Source of the DNA: an uncultured Clostridia bacterium
GTDB taxonomy: Bacteria; Bacillota; Clostridia; TANB77; CAG-508
Reading direction: 5' to 3'
DNA length: 12,699 nt
Assembly: GCA_948875265.1 (NCBI GenBank)
Contig: CAQRYF010000050.1
Span: 1-12,699 of the forward strand
Shown one piece after another: positions 5,629 to 12,608 of this stretch; within the stretch, counting starts at the first letter, position 1; every line of letters begins with the position of its first letter. Below the pieces are notes generated by a model. The model saw only the letters and a program-made list of their open reading frames with translations. It did no database searches and was not told the origin of the DNA. A program made the translations under genes and the position numbers.

Positions 5629-8025
5629 TTAGTTATTTAATTCTTTATTTATATTAGCATATTTTTTTAATTTCTCATAAACTAAGTAATTAACTGTTCC
5701 AGCAGGGAAGTGGCCATCTTTATCTTTTTTACCAGCAGGAACACCTGTTAACACTTCAATTCCTTCTTCAATTGTTGAAACAGAGTAAATATGAAATTGT
5801 TTATTTTTAACTGCTTCTACAACTTCATCTGATAATTGTAAATTATCGACATTTTGAACAGGTATCATAACACCATGAGAACCATCAAGACCGCGAACTT
5901 TGCATACTTGGAAATATCCTTCTATTTTCTCATTAACACCACCAATTGGCTGGATTTGCCCCTTTTGATTTACTGAACCAGTAACAGCAATTGACTGATT
6001 AATAGGTATGCCAGAAAGACTAGAAAGTAGCCCATATAATTCAGTACTTGAAGCACTATCTCCATCTACACCATTATATAATTGTTCAAAACAAATACTT
6101 GCTGTTAAACATAAAGGCATATTTTGTGCAAACATTTCACCTAAATATCCTGTAAGTATTAATACACCCTTTGAATGAGAAGGTCCTGATATTTCAACTT
6201 CTCTTTCTATATTTACAATTCCATTTTTTCCAGTATAAGTATTAACAGTAATCTTAGCAGGTTTTCCAAAAGTATAATCACCAATTGTCATAACTGTTAA
6301 ACCATTTATTTGACCTACCTCAAAACCAGAAGTATTTATTAAAAGAGAATTTTCTTTTATCATTTCTAAATATTTAGCATCATATTTTTTTATTCTTTCA
6401 ATTCTTTCTGATAAAGCTTTATCTATAAATTTTGCTGTAACAACTTTTGATTTAGAAATTTTAGCCCAGGTTGCAGCTTCACCAACAACTTGCATTAAAT
6501 CATTAAACCTAGTAGAAAGCTTTTTATGACTTCCAGCAAGTTTTGAAGCATATTCAACTAATCTTGCCATAGCAGTTTTATCTAAATGAGGAAGTCTTTC
6601 GTTTTCACAAAAACCATATACAATTTGAGCTAATTTATTAACATTATCAGTATTAATTATTGCATCATCTTCAAATTCAACTTTGATTTTAAACAACTTT
6701 CTGAAATCTGAATCCATTGCTAAAAGTGTTTGATAAATATTGCTATTACCAATTAAAATAACTTTTAAATCAAGAGGAATTGGTTCAGGTTTTAAAGAAA
6801 TCATTACCATAGAAGAACGTTGATCTGCAGTGTTTTCTATACTTAAATTTTTAACTCTTAAAGCCTTTTTTAATGCTTCATAACACATACCATTAGAAAT
6901 CAAATCTTTTGCTTGAAAGATTATATAACCACCATTAGCTTGTTGCATAAGACCTGGCTTTAACATAGTATGGTCTGTTTTTAATGCTCCATAATAGTTT
7001 TCATATTCTAATGAACCAAATATATTGTGGTAAGAATAATTTGAATCCATTATAACTGGAACACCTTCGCGATTTGAATTATCAACAAATAAATTAACTC
7101 TATAATTTAGACAAGGGTCAGGTTTTTTCTGAACAGGAGCTTGTGGAGTTGCCTGAGTATTCTTAGTTTCATCTTCTAAGAAATATGGAATATTTTTTAG
7201 AACATCTTGTTTAACATCATTTAAGAATTTATTTATCTTTTTATTTCTCTTATATTTTGATTTTATATAATTAATATGAACATTAACTGTAAGAAGTGCA
7301 ACATTTGATTGCCACTCAGAAATCTTTTTATCAGATTGACGTTCAATTTCTTTAATTTGACCAATAACATTCATAATTTGCTCTTGAACTATTACAGATT
7401 TTTCTTCATATTCTTGTTTTATATTATCATCTAATTTATTAAATTCTTCTTCTTCAATAGCTTTTCCATCAACAACTGGCATCATATATATACCATTTTG
7501 AGCACTTTTAACTTGGAAATTATATTTAGAAGCTTCTTCATTCAATTTATCTAATAACTCAGAACGTTTTTCTTCATATGCTTGTTTTAATAAAGCCTTT
7601 TCTTTTTCAAAATCATCAGCGTTAAAAGTTTTTTGTATATCTTTTCTAATCTCTTTGATAAATCCATCCATAGACTCTTTAAATTCTCTTCCTTGACCAG
7701 CAGGTAATTCTACTGCAATAGGTTCATTTGGATTTTCAAAATTATAAATGTAACACCAGTCTGATGGTGTTTTTTTCTTAGATGCTATCTTATCCAAATA
7801 GTTTTTTGTATACATTGTTTTGCCGACCCCACTTGGACCTTCTAAATATAAATTATAACCTTTAACATCTACTTGTAACCCAAATTCCAAAGCTTTTATA
7901 CCACGATCTTGTCCAATTCCTGTCTGAATTGGATTTAATTCTTCAGTGGTAGAATCGAATTTAAACATATCAGTATTACAATTCATTTTTAAATCTTTAT
8001 AACTTAATTCATTTTTATTTTTCAT
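5629..8025 (-). CDS. Lon-like AAA+ ATP-dependent protease (S16, AAA_32 type)
   Basis: This 798-residue protein couples ATP hydrolysis to protein unfolding and degradation in the cytoplasm. A Walker A motif GPSGVGKT lies at residues 63-70. It is followed by a long charged, coiled-coil insertion (about 125-270), a Pro-rich linker (290-305) and the rest of the AAA module, with GGYIIFQAKDL at 365-375 as a probable Walker B region. The C-terminal S16 domain carries DGDSASS with catalytic Ser657 and GGVNEKI with Lys700. The 43-residue gap equals that of E. coli Lon (Ser679/Lys722). The Lon substrate-binding LAN domain is absent, so this is the LonB/YcbZ-like architecture with an AAA_32 domain. ATG at 8025-8023 follows GGAGG on the minus strand. 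Sigma-E-like boxes lie upstream, which hints at mother-cell use; the substrates are unknown. Confidence 0.93.
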   Translation of the reverse strand: MKNKNELSYKDLKMNCNTDMFKFDSTTEELNPIQTGIGQDRGIKALEFGLQVDVKGYNLYLEGPSGVGKTMYTKNYLDKIASKKKTPSDWCYIYNFENPNEPIAVELPAGQGREFKESMDGFIKEIRKDIQKTFNADDFEKEKALLKQAYEEKRSELLDKLNEEASKYNFQVKSAQNGIYMMPVVDGKAIEEEEFNKLDDNIKQEYEEKSVIVQEQIMNVIGQIKEIERQSDKKISEWQSNVALLTVNVHINYIKSKYKRNKKINKFLNDVKQDVLKNIPYFLEDETKNTQATPQAPVQKKPDPCLNYRVNLFVDNSNREGVPVIMDSNYSYHNIFGSLEYENYYGALKTDHTMLKPGLMQQANGGYIIFQAKDLISNGMCYEALKKALRVKNLSIENTADQRSSMVMISLKPEPIPLDLKVILIGNSNIYQTLLAMDSDFRKLFKIKVEFEDDAIINTDNVNKLAQIVYGFCENERLPHLDKTAMARLVEYASKLAGSHKKLSTRFNDLMQVVGEAATWAKISKSKVVTAKFIDKALSERIERIKKYDAKYLEMIKENSLLINTSGFEVGQINGLTVMTIGDYTFGKPAKITVNTYTGKNGIVNIEREVEISGPSHSKGVLILTGYLGEMFAQNMPLCLTASICFEQLYNGVDGDSASSTELYGLLSSLSGIPINQSIAVTGSVNQKGQIQPIGGVNEKIEGYFQVCKVRGLDGSHGVMIPVQNVDNLQLSDEVVEAVKNKQFHIYSVSTIEEGIEVLTGVPAGKKDKDGHFPAGTVNYLVYEKLKKYANINKELNN

Positions 8026-8090
8026 TTGTTTCCTCCATATTTTTTCTTTATTATATCCAGTTTAAAATCATTTTATATTAGTTTATAAAA

Positions 8091-8119
8091 AATGTAAAGA
8101 AATTATTGTGAAAATATGG
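8091..8119 (-). promoter_or_regulatory. Candidate sigma-E-type promoter of the Lon-like protease
   Basis: On the minus strand CCATATT (8119-8113) is followed after 14 bases by TTTACATT (8098-8091). The -35 matches KMATATT at six of seven positions and the -10 matches CATACANT at five of seven. Start would be near 8084, leaving a 58-base leader. A vegetative TATAAT at 8055-8050 also exists on this strand but has no recognisable -35. Confidence 0.4.
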
Positions 8120-8163
8120 TGAAATTTTAAAAAAATATTGTATTAATTGTAAAAATATGGTAA
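8105..8163. repeat. Pair of 18-bp direct repeats, 41 bp apart
   Basis: Bases 8105-8122 (ATTGTGAAAATATGGTGA) and 8146-8163 (ATTGTAAAAATATGGTAA) agree at 16 of 18 positions. Their offset of 41 bp is about four helical turns, so they face the same side of the DNA. The proximal copy contains the CCATATT box of the inferred protease promoter. They could be sites for one regulator or a duplicated promoter fragment. Confidence 0.5.
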
Positions 8164-8191
8164 CATATAAAAAATTTTATATCTATACATT
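8163..8191 (+). promoter_or_regulatory. Candidate sigma-E-type promoter of the small coiled-coil gene
   Basis: ACATATA (8163-8169) and TATACATT (8184-8191) are 14 bases apart. The -10 matches CATACANT at six of seven informative positions; the -35 matches the KMATATT core ATAT but not its last T. Start would be near 8198, about 115 bases before the proposed ATA start. It is back to back with the inferred protease promoter. Confidence 0.35.
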
Positions 8192-8313
8192 TTTATTCTA
8201 TAAATAAAATTAAAATCTAAATTATTAATTCTTAAAATTCAACAAGAAAACCAAAATACTAATGATAAAAAAGTTGTTTAATAGTAAAGTCAAAAGTAAT
8301 AGGAGGTGGTTTA

Positions 8314-8643
8314 ATAGAAAAAAATATATTACCAATACTTTTAGATATTAAAAATGATGTTGAAGAAATGAAAAAGGAACAACAAAATATAATAACTGAG
8401 CAAAACAAAATAAGAGACTTACAAGAAAAAACAATTCAAAAATTAAATAATTTACAAAAGAATCAAAATATGAATATATCAAAAATACTTGAAGTACAAA
8501 ATAAAAATATTAATTTTTTTAGAAAAATAATTAGTGAAACTAATTATAAATATAGAAAAAGCTATCGTAAAATAATAGGTTATAAAAAGAAAAGCAATAT
8601 AGTAAGAAAATATAGATATAAAATAAAGCCATTTAATTACTAA
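8314..8643 (+). CDS. Small basic coiled-coil protein, apparent ATA start
   Basis: Not a recognised family. The frame is open from 8269, but the first ATG in frame (8368) has no ribosome binding site. A strong AGGAGGTGG at 8301-8309 is instead followed, 7 bases after its AGGAGG core, by ATA at 8314. Starting there gives 109 residues beginning (M)EKNILPILLDIKNDVEEMKK, an uninterrupted amphipathic helix that runs on into the ATG-started part. The chain is Gln/Asn/Lys-rich coiled coil to about residue 75, then a strongly basic Tyr/Lys/Arg tail. No signal peptide or membrane segment is seen. Either ATA is used as a rare start codon, or an original ATG was mutated or misread. A terminator overlaps the last codons. 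The tail might bind nucleic acid or an acidic surface; nothing shows a function. Confidence 0.6.
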   Translation: MEKNILPILLDIKNDVEEMKKEQQNIITEQNKIRDLQEKTIQKLNNLQKNQNMNISKILEVQNKNINFFRKIISETNYKYRKSYRKIIGYKKKSNIVRKYRYKIKPFNY

Positions 8644-8656
8644 ATTAAGTGGCTTT
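8625..8656 (+). terminator. Hairpin terminator overlapping the end of the small gene
   Basis: AAAGCCATTTAATT (8625-8638) pairs with AATTAAGTGGCTTT (8643-8656) over 14 bp with one T-G pair and the loop ACTA. The stop codon TAA 8641-8643 spans the loop and the first stem base. The following bases are CATATATAATT, a weak U-tract, so efficiency is uncertain. Confidence 0.65.
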
Positions 8657-8682
8657 CATATATAATTAAATATATATAAATA

Positions 8683-8701
8683 TTTGAACAACCAGTTCAA
8701 A
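8683..8701. promoter_or_regulatory. Operator-like palindrome upstream of the TetR gene
   Basis: TTTGAAC, a five-base spacer AACCA, then GTTCAAA form a perfect 7-bp-arm palindrome. TetR-family fatty-acid regulators bind dyads of this size; B. subtilis FadR sites have the TGAA...TTCA form. It lies about 50 to 68 bases before the predicted transcription start of the TetR-acyl-CoA synthetase operon, slightly further upstream than a classical repressor site. Confidence 0.5.
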
Positions 8702-8715
8702 GTAACATAAAACTA

Positions 8716-8744
8716 TTGCAATATTATATAAAAGAATATATAAT
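8716..8744 (+). promoter_or_regulatory. Sigma-A promoter of the TetR-acyl-CoA synthetase operon
   Basis: TTGCAA (8716-8721) and a perfect TATAAT (8739-8744) are 17 bases apart. Transcription would start near 8751, about 36 bases before the chosen start codon. Confidence 0.75.
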
Positions 8745-8786
8745 ATAAACTGATTTATAGCAAAAATTGAAAGGATGTTAGAAAAT

Positions 8787-9356
8787 ATGAATAAAACAAA
8801 AAGAAAAATATTTGAAACATCAATGAGACTATTTGCAGAAAAAGGATATGATGCAACAAGTATTGAAGAAATAACAGCAACTGTTGGTGTAGCAAAAGGT
8901 ACATTATATTATCATTTTTCAAGCAAAGAAGAGATATTTAACTTTTTAGTAGAAGAAGGAATTAAGCTTTTAAATAATAGTGTTGATATAAAAACAGCTA
9001 AATTTCCAAATTATATAGATAAATTAAAAGCAATTGTGTTAATACAAATTAAAATAGTAGTAAAGTATGAAGATTTAATAACAATATTGCTAAGCCAATT
9101 TTGGGGAAATGAAGCAAGAAATCAAATGTGTAAAAAACATATTCTTTCATATATTAGTAAAATAGAAAACATTGTAAAAGAAGGAATTGAAAAAGGAGAA
9201 ATTAAAAAAGGAAACCCACAAGCAATTGCTTCTGAAATTTATGGTTTAATATGTTCAAGTTTAGTATATAAAGCTAGAAGTGAAGAAAAAATTGATATTA
9301 TGAAATTATATAAAGAATTTGAAAACACAGTAATAGAAGGATTAAAAATAAAATAA
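8787..9356 (+). CDS. TetR/AcrR family transcriptional regulator
   Basis: This 189-residue protein has the TetR N-terminal DNA-binding domain: MRLFAEKGYDATSIEEITATVGVAK...YHF at residues 13-44 is the helix-turn-helix signature. The all-helical C-terminal domain, which binds ligand and forms dimers, has no assignable specificity. The gene is followed 15 bases later by an acyl-CoA synthetase gene in the same operon, resembling the B. subtilis lcfA-fadR arrangement, where the TetR-type FadR is released from DNA by long-chain acyl-CoA. A similar feedback role here is inference. I chose ATG 8787 because the AAAGGA at 8770-8775 overlaps an earlier in-frame ATG at 8775 and could not serve it. The palindrome at 8683-8701 is a candidate binding site. 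Confidence 0.88.
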   Translation: MNKTKRKIFETSMRLFAEKGYDATSIEEITATVGVAKGTLYYHFSSKEEIFNFLVEEGIKLLNNSVDIKTAKFPNYIDKLKAIVLIQIKIVVKYEDLITILLSQFWGNEARNQMCKKHILSYISKIENIVKEGIEKGEIKKGNPQAIASEIYGLICSSLVYKARSEEKIDIMKLYKEFENTVIEGLKIK

Positions 9357-9371
9357 AAAGGAGAAAAAGCA

Positions 9372-11084
9372 ATGAGAGAGCCAATTCATGAATTTACAGA
9401 ATTCACAGATTTAAAAGATATGCTTAAAAAGTCAGGTGAAACATTTGGAGATAGACCAGCATATATATTTAAAACAAATGAAGAAGGAAAGTTTAGAGAA
9501 ATTACACATAAACAATTTAGAGATGATGTTAATTATTTGGGTACAGCTCTAATTAATCTAGGATTAAAAGGAAAGAGAATTGCTGTAATTTCAGATAATA
9601 GATATGAATGGTGCGTAGGGTATTTGGCAGCTGTAACGGGAGTAGGAGTAATTGTGCCTTTAGATAAAGCACTTCCAAATAATGAAATTGAAAGTTTAAT
9701 TATTCGTTCAGAAGTATCAGCAATAATATACTCAAATAAATATGATGAAATAATGAATAAGATAAAAGAACAAGGAAATACAAATGTAGAATATTTTATA
9801 TCTATGGATTTAGACAAAAAAGAAAATGATATTTATTCACAAAAAGAGTTAGTGGAAGAAGGAAAAAAATTAATTGAAAAAGGAAATAGGGAATTTTTAG
9901 ACGCAGAAATCGATAGTGAAACTATGGGAATAATGTTATTTACATCAGGGACAACAGCTATGTCTAAAGCAGTTATGTTATCACATAAAAATATATGTGC
10001 TAATCTAATGGATATAGCATCTGTTATAAAATTAACTGAAGATGATAGAATGCTATCATTTTTACCACTACATCACACCTTTGAGTGTACAGTTGGATTT
10101 TTATATCCAATTTCAAAAGGTTGCTCTATTGCTTTTTGTGAAGGAATTAGACATATTGCTGACAATGTTAAAGAATTTCAAGTTACAGCAATGATATCAG
10201 TTCCTATCTTATATGAAACAATATACAAAAAAATCATGAAAGGTATAGAGAAAAAAGGAAAATTAGAAACTGTAAAAAAAGGAATAAAAATAAGCAATTT
10301 CTTATTAAAATTTGGAATTGATATTAGAAAAAAACTATTTAAAGAAGTGCATGATAATTTAGGTGGAAAAGCAAGATTATTTGTTGCAGGTGGTGCAGCA
10401 TTAGATCCAGAAGCAGAAAAGGGATTTAATGATTTTGGGATTAAAATGATTCAAGGATATGGGTTAACAGAGAGCTCACCAGTTATAGCAGCAGAAGATG
10501 ATAAATATCAAAGACTAGGTTCAATAGGAAAGGCATTTCCAAGCTTAGATGTTAAGATAGATAATCCAAATGAAGAAGGAATTGGAGAATTATTAGTAAA
10601 AGGACCTACCATTATGCTTGGATATTATAATAATGAAGAAGCAACAAAAGAAACATTAGAAGATGGATGGCTACATACAGGTGACTTAGCTAAAATTGAT
10701 AAAGATGGATTTATATTTATTTCTGGAAGAAAGAAGTTTGTAATTGTATTAAAAAATGGAAAAAATATATATCCAGAAGAACTTGAAACTTTAGTAAATA
10801 AAATAGATGGTGTAAAGGAAAGTTTTGTATATGGCAAACCTGAAGATGATGGAGATTATAAAATATGTAGCAAAATCGTTTATGATAAAGATATTGTACA
10901 AGGAAGATATGGAACAACAGATGAAGAGAAATTAAAAGAGTTGATATGGCAGGAAGTTAAAAAAGTAAATAAAACAATGCCAGCATATAAATATATTAGA
11001 GAAATTACTTTAACTGATAAGGATTTAATAAAAACTACAACACAAAAAATTAAAAGATTTGAAGAAATAAAAACAGTAATATAA
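9372..11084 (+). CDS. Long-chain fatty acid-CoA ligase-type AMP-forming synthetase
   Basis: This 570-residue ANL-superfamily enzyme activates a carboxylic acid with ATP and transfers the acyl group to CoA. The phosphate-binding loop TSGTTAMSK is at residues 191-199, YGLTESSP at 363-370, TGD at 436-438, the hinge-side GRKK at 452-455, and the C-terminal KTTTQKIKR stretch at 554-562 carries the probable catalytic lysine (Lys559). The sixth loop residue is Ala where most family members have Gly. Length and motif order suit the FadD/long-chain acyl-CoA synthetase group, but chain-length preference cannot be read. AAAAGGAG precedes the ATG. It is the second gene of the TetR operon and would supply acyl-CoA for phospholipid remodelling or oxidation; no oxidation genes are in the window. 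A REP-like hairpin follows it. Confidence 0.9.
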   Translation: MREPIHEFTEFTDLKDMLKKSGETFGDRPAYIFKTNEEGKFREITHKQFRDDVNYLGTALINLGLKGKRIAVISDNRYEWCVGYLAAVTGVGVIVPLDKALPNNEIESLIIRSEVSAIIYSNKYDEIMNKIKEQGNTNVEYFISMDLDKKENDIYSQKELVEEGKKLIEKGNREFLDAEIDSETMGIMLFTSGTTAMSKAVMLSHKNICANLMDIASVIKLTEDDRMLSFLPLHHTFECTVGFLYPISKGCSIAFCEGIRHIADNVKEFQVTAMISVPILYETIYKKIMKGIEKKGKLETVKKGIKISNFLLKFGIDIRKKLFKEVHDNLGGKARLFVAGGAALDPEAEKGFNDFGIKMIQGYGLTESSPVIAAEDDKYQRLGSIGKAFPSLDVKIDNPNEEGIGELLVKGPTIMLGYYNNEEATKETLEDGWLHTGDLAKIDKDGFIFISGRKKFVIVLKNGKNIYPEELETLVNKIDGVKESFVYGKPEDDGDYKICSKIVYDKDIVQGRYGTTDEEKLKELIWQEVKKVNKTMPAYKYIREITLTDKDLIKTTTQKIKRFEEIKTVI

Positions 11085-11097
11085 ATAATGAAATAAC

Positions 11098-11137
11098 AAA
11101 TGGGGACAAGAACAAATATGTTTAAATGTCCCCATTT
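11098..11137. repeat. REP-like hairpin after the acyl-CoA synthetase gene
   Basis: AAATGGGGACA (11098-11108) pairs perfectly with TGTCCCCATTT (11127-11137). Inside, AACA (11111-11114) can pair with TGTT (11119-11122), giving a stem with an internal loop as in REP elements. The GGGGACA...TGTCCCC core differs from both the GACCCGACCCC type and the 2970-3006 type. It is the first strong hairpin past the operon but lacks a U-tract. Confidence 0.65.
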
Positions 11138-11179
11138 CCCTATGATTATATTATAATATTTATTATACAAAGTACCTAT

Positions 11180-11209
11180 TGTAATATAAATGTAATATTC
11201 TTGTAACAT
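11180..11209 (+). promoter_or_regulatory. Three phased TGTAAYAT repeats, 11-bp period
   Basis: TGTAATAT occurs at 11180-11187 and 11191-11198, and TGTAACAT at 11202-11209, each starting exactly 11 bp after the last. Tandem sites with 11-bp spacing are typical of OmpR/PhoB-family response regulators. They lie about 30 to 59 bp before the -35 box of the next gene, where activators of that family bind. The regulator is unknown. Confidence 0.5.
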
Positions 11210-11238
11210 AAATTTAAAATAAAATTATTTTAAGACTA

Positions 11239-11267
11239 TTGTAGTTTTTTGTTAGTTAATGTATAAT
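11239..11267 (+). promoter_or_regulatory. Probable sigma-A promoter of the unknown coiled-coil gene
   Basis: A perfect TATAAT (11262-11267) is preceded at 17 bases by TTGTAG (11239-11244), matching the -35 consensus only in TTG. The poor -35 fits a promoter that needs an activator, consistent with the phased repeats upstream. Start would be near 11274. Confidence 0.55.
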
Positions 11268-11320
11268 TATAGTTGAAATAGCAAAATCAATCATGCGTAA
11301 GATAAAGGAGGTACATTGCA

Positions 11321-12154
11321 ATGTCTAAATCTGGCATAGTAAATGTGAGAATGGTTATCACAGAAGAAAAAATATTATCAAATATAGATAAAATTCAAAA
11401 ATTAATAAATCCAAAAAGTAAGAAACAAATAGTACAATTAGAAGATGATACATATTTTAAGGATTTAATTGAATCAGTAAAAACATATTTAATTGAATAT
11501 CCAAAAAAGAAGAATTTTCCTGCAAGCGTATATAAAGCAGCTTATGGGCTAGTTGAGTTTGCAACAAATCAATTTGAGGAAAATACAAAAAAAATAGAAG
11601 AATTAATAAGACAAAGAGAACAAAATATTGCTTTAGCTGGGCAGTTAAAGCAAATACTAGAAGTTGTAAAAAATAAAGAAAAAGATTGGAAAGCTCAAGT
11701 GAAAGAAGCAGAAAAAACTTTTTCAGAAGATATAATAGAAACTTTAACAATAGTTGGTAAATCAAAGGGAACAACATCACAAAATTATCAAGATGCTATG
11801 AAACTATTAAATGCTAGAGTTAATAATTTAGAGTCTAATTTACATATAGAAATAGATATGGAAAGAATAGAAGATAGATCAAAAGCTTTAAGTTATATTG
11901 GAATTGAAATAGCAGATGCACTAAAATCAATACCAACACCAATAGAAGAAGTAGTAGAAGTAGCTGCAGATGAGCCACAATTAGTAGAAGAACAACAATA
12001 TATACAAGAAACAACATTTGAAGCAAAACCAAGTTTATGGCAAAGAGTAAAAAATAGTAAAATAGTAAGAGCAGTAAGAGCTATAACAAAAATCAGAATA
12101 AGAATTGATTATTCTGATGCACTTCCAGAAGGAAGAGGAGAAAACAATTTTTAA
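11321..12154 (+). CDS. Uncharacterised coiled-coil protein with basic C-terminal segment
   Basis: I do not recognise this 277-residue protein. It has no signal peptide or membrane helix. Residues 1-85 are mixed alpha-helical. Residues 86-175 are charged helices likely to form coiled coil, including EENTKKIEELIRQREQN. Residues 207-235 are acidic and rich in Glu, Val and Pro (PIEEVVEVAADEPQ), resembling a flexible linker. A short basic, Trp-containing amphipathic segment follows at about 238-263 (PSLWQRVKNSKIVRAVRAIT), then an acidic tail. The final helix could bind a membrane surface or a partner; that is inference. AAAGGAGGT is 8 bases before the ATG. The gene stands alone, with a probable activator-dependent promoter and a strong terminator. 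Confidence 0.85.
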   Translation: MSKSGIVNVRMVITEEKILSNIDKIQKLINPKSKKQIVQLEDDTYFKDLIESVKTYLIEYPKKKNFPASVYKAAYGLVEFATNQFEENTKKIEELIRQREQNIALAGQLKQILEVVKNKEKDWKAQVKEAEKTFSEDIIETLTIVGKSKGTTSQNYQDAMKLLNARVNNLESNLHIEIDMERIEDRSKALSYIGIEIADALKSIPTPIEEVVEVAADEPQLVEEQQYIQETTFEAKPSLWQRVKNSKIVRAVRAITKIRIRIDYSDALPEGRGENNF

Positions 12155-12163
12155 TGTATAATA

Positions 12164-12199
12164 AAAGAAGTTAGAACAAACTAACTTCTTTATTTTATT
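12164..12199 (+). terminator. Intrinsic terminator of the unknown coiled-coil gene
   Basis: AAAGAAGTTAG (12164-12174) pairs perfectly with CTAACTTCTTT (12181-12191) around the loop AACAAA. The downstream TATTTTATT completes a U-rich tract. Confidence 0.88.
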
Positions 12200-12220
12200 G
12201 CTTATTTTTTAGAATTTTAT

Positions 12221-12253
12221 AAAAAAGAAAAAGGCAAATTTTGCCTTTTTCTT
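12221..12253 (-). terminator. Intrinsic terminator of the minus-strand 99-residue gene
   Basis: AAGAAAAAGGCAA (12225-12237) pairs with TTGCCTTTTTCTT (12241-12253) with a three-base loop. On the minus strand the stem runs on into a T-rich tract (bases 12226-12221), just after that gene's stop codon at 12265. The plus-strand sequence also has T's in the stem, so partial bidirectional function is possible. Confidence 0.8.
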
Positions 12254-12264
12254 CGATAATCTAA

Positions 12265-12564
12265 CTATAGAGATTTTACTTTGGTCATATTTTGGAAAAG
12301 TTTATATACTTCTTTAGAAGTATATAGAGTTTCGACCCAATTTTTAATACTATTAGGACATACTTTAGAAAAAATCCATGAGACATTTCCGTTTTTATCT
12401 AAATAGCATCTACCATCCCAATTCAAATTAATATTAGGAATATCAATATAAGTTGTAACACTAAATACAGCTATTTTTGTCTTATGCCGATTTTCCTTAT
12501 AAGAGTCTCCTAAACCCACGTTTAGATGTACTTTTGCAGTTACTAGTTTTTCTTTGAATATCAT
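12265..12564 (-). CDS. Uncharacterised 99-residue protein
   Basis: I do not recognise this protein. It has no signal peptide, membrane segment or low-complexity region and looks like a small compact domain. The N-terminal half has alternating polar and hydrophobic residues suggestive of beta strands (TAKVHLNVGLG, KIAVFSVTTYIDIPNI). WDGRCYLDKNGNVSWIF at about residues 49-65 resembles a beta-hairpin with the turn DKNGN. The C-terminal third is helical. Two cysteines (Cys53 and Cys69) are present. AGGAGG on the minus strand is well placed before the ATG, extended -10 boxes lie upstream and a terminator follows, so it is very probably expressed as a single gene. It may belong to an accessory gene set. 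Confidence 0.75.
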   Translation of the reverse strand: MIFKEKLVTAKVHLNVGLGDSYKENRHKTKIAVFSVTTYIDIPNINLNWDGRCYLDKNGNVSWIFSKVCPNSIKNWVETLYTSKEVYKLFQNMTKVKSL

Positions 12565-12608
12565 AGATTATCCTCCTATTATTTTGATTAAATTTTTAAT
12601 GCTAAAAT

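Noticed and set aside
8314..8643. Small basic coiled-coil gene as a toxin or antitoxin
   Set aside because: No partner gene is adjacent and no toxin or antitoxin domain is visible; small size and charge alone do not support it.
11148..11159. 12-bp A/T palindrome after the acyl-CoA synthetase
   Set aside because: Perfect but made only of A and T in an AT-rich spacer, so chance is a sufficient explanation.
10880..11209. Minus-strand 109-residue frame over the end of the acyl-CoA synthetase
   Set aside because: It is antisense to conserved coding sequence and crosses a REP-like hairpin and the phased repeats; composition is shadow-like.
11180..11209. Phased TGTAAYAT repeats as a CRISPR fragment
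   Set aside because: The units are 8 bp with 3-bp spacers, far too short for repeat-spacer architecture, and no cas gene is present.
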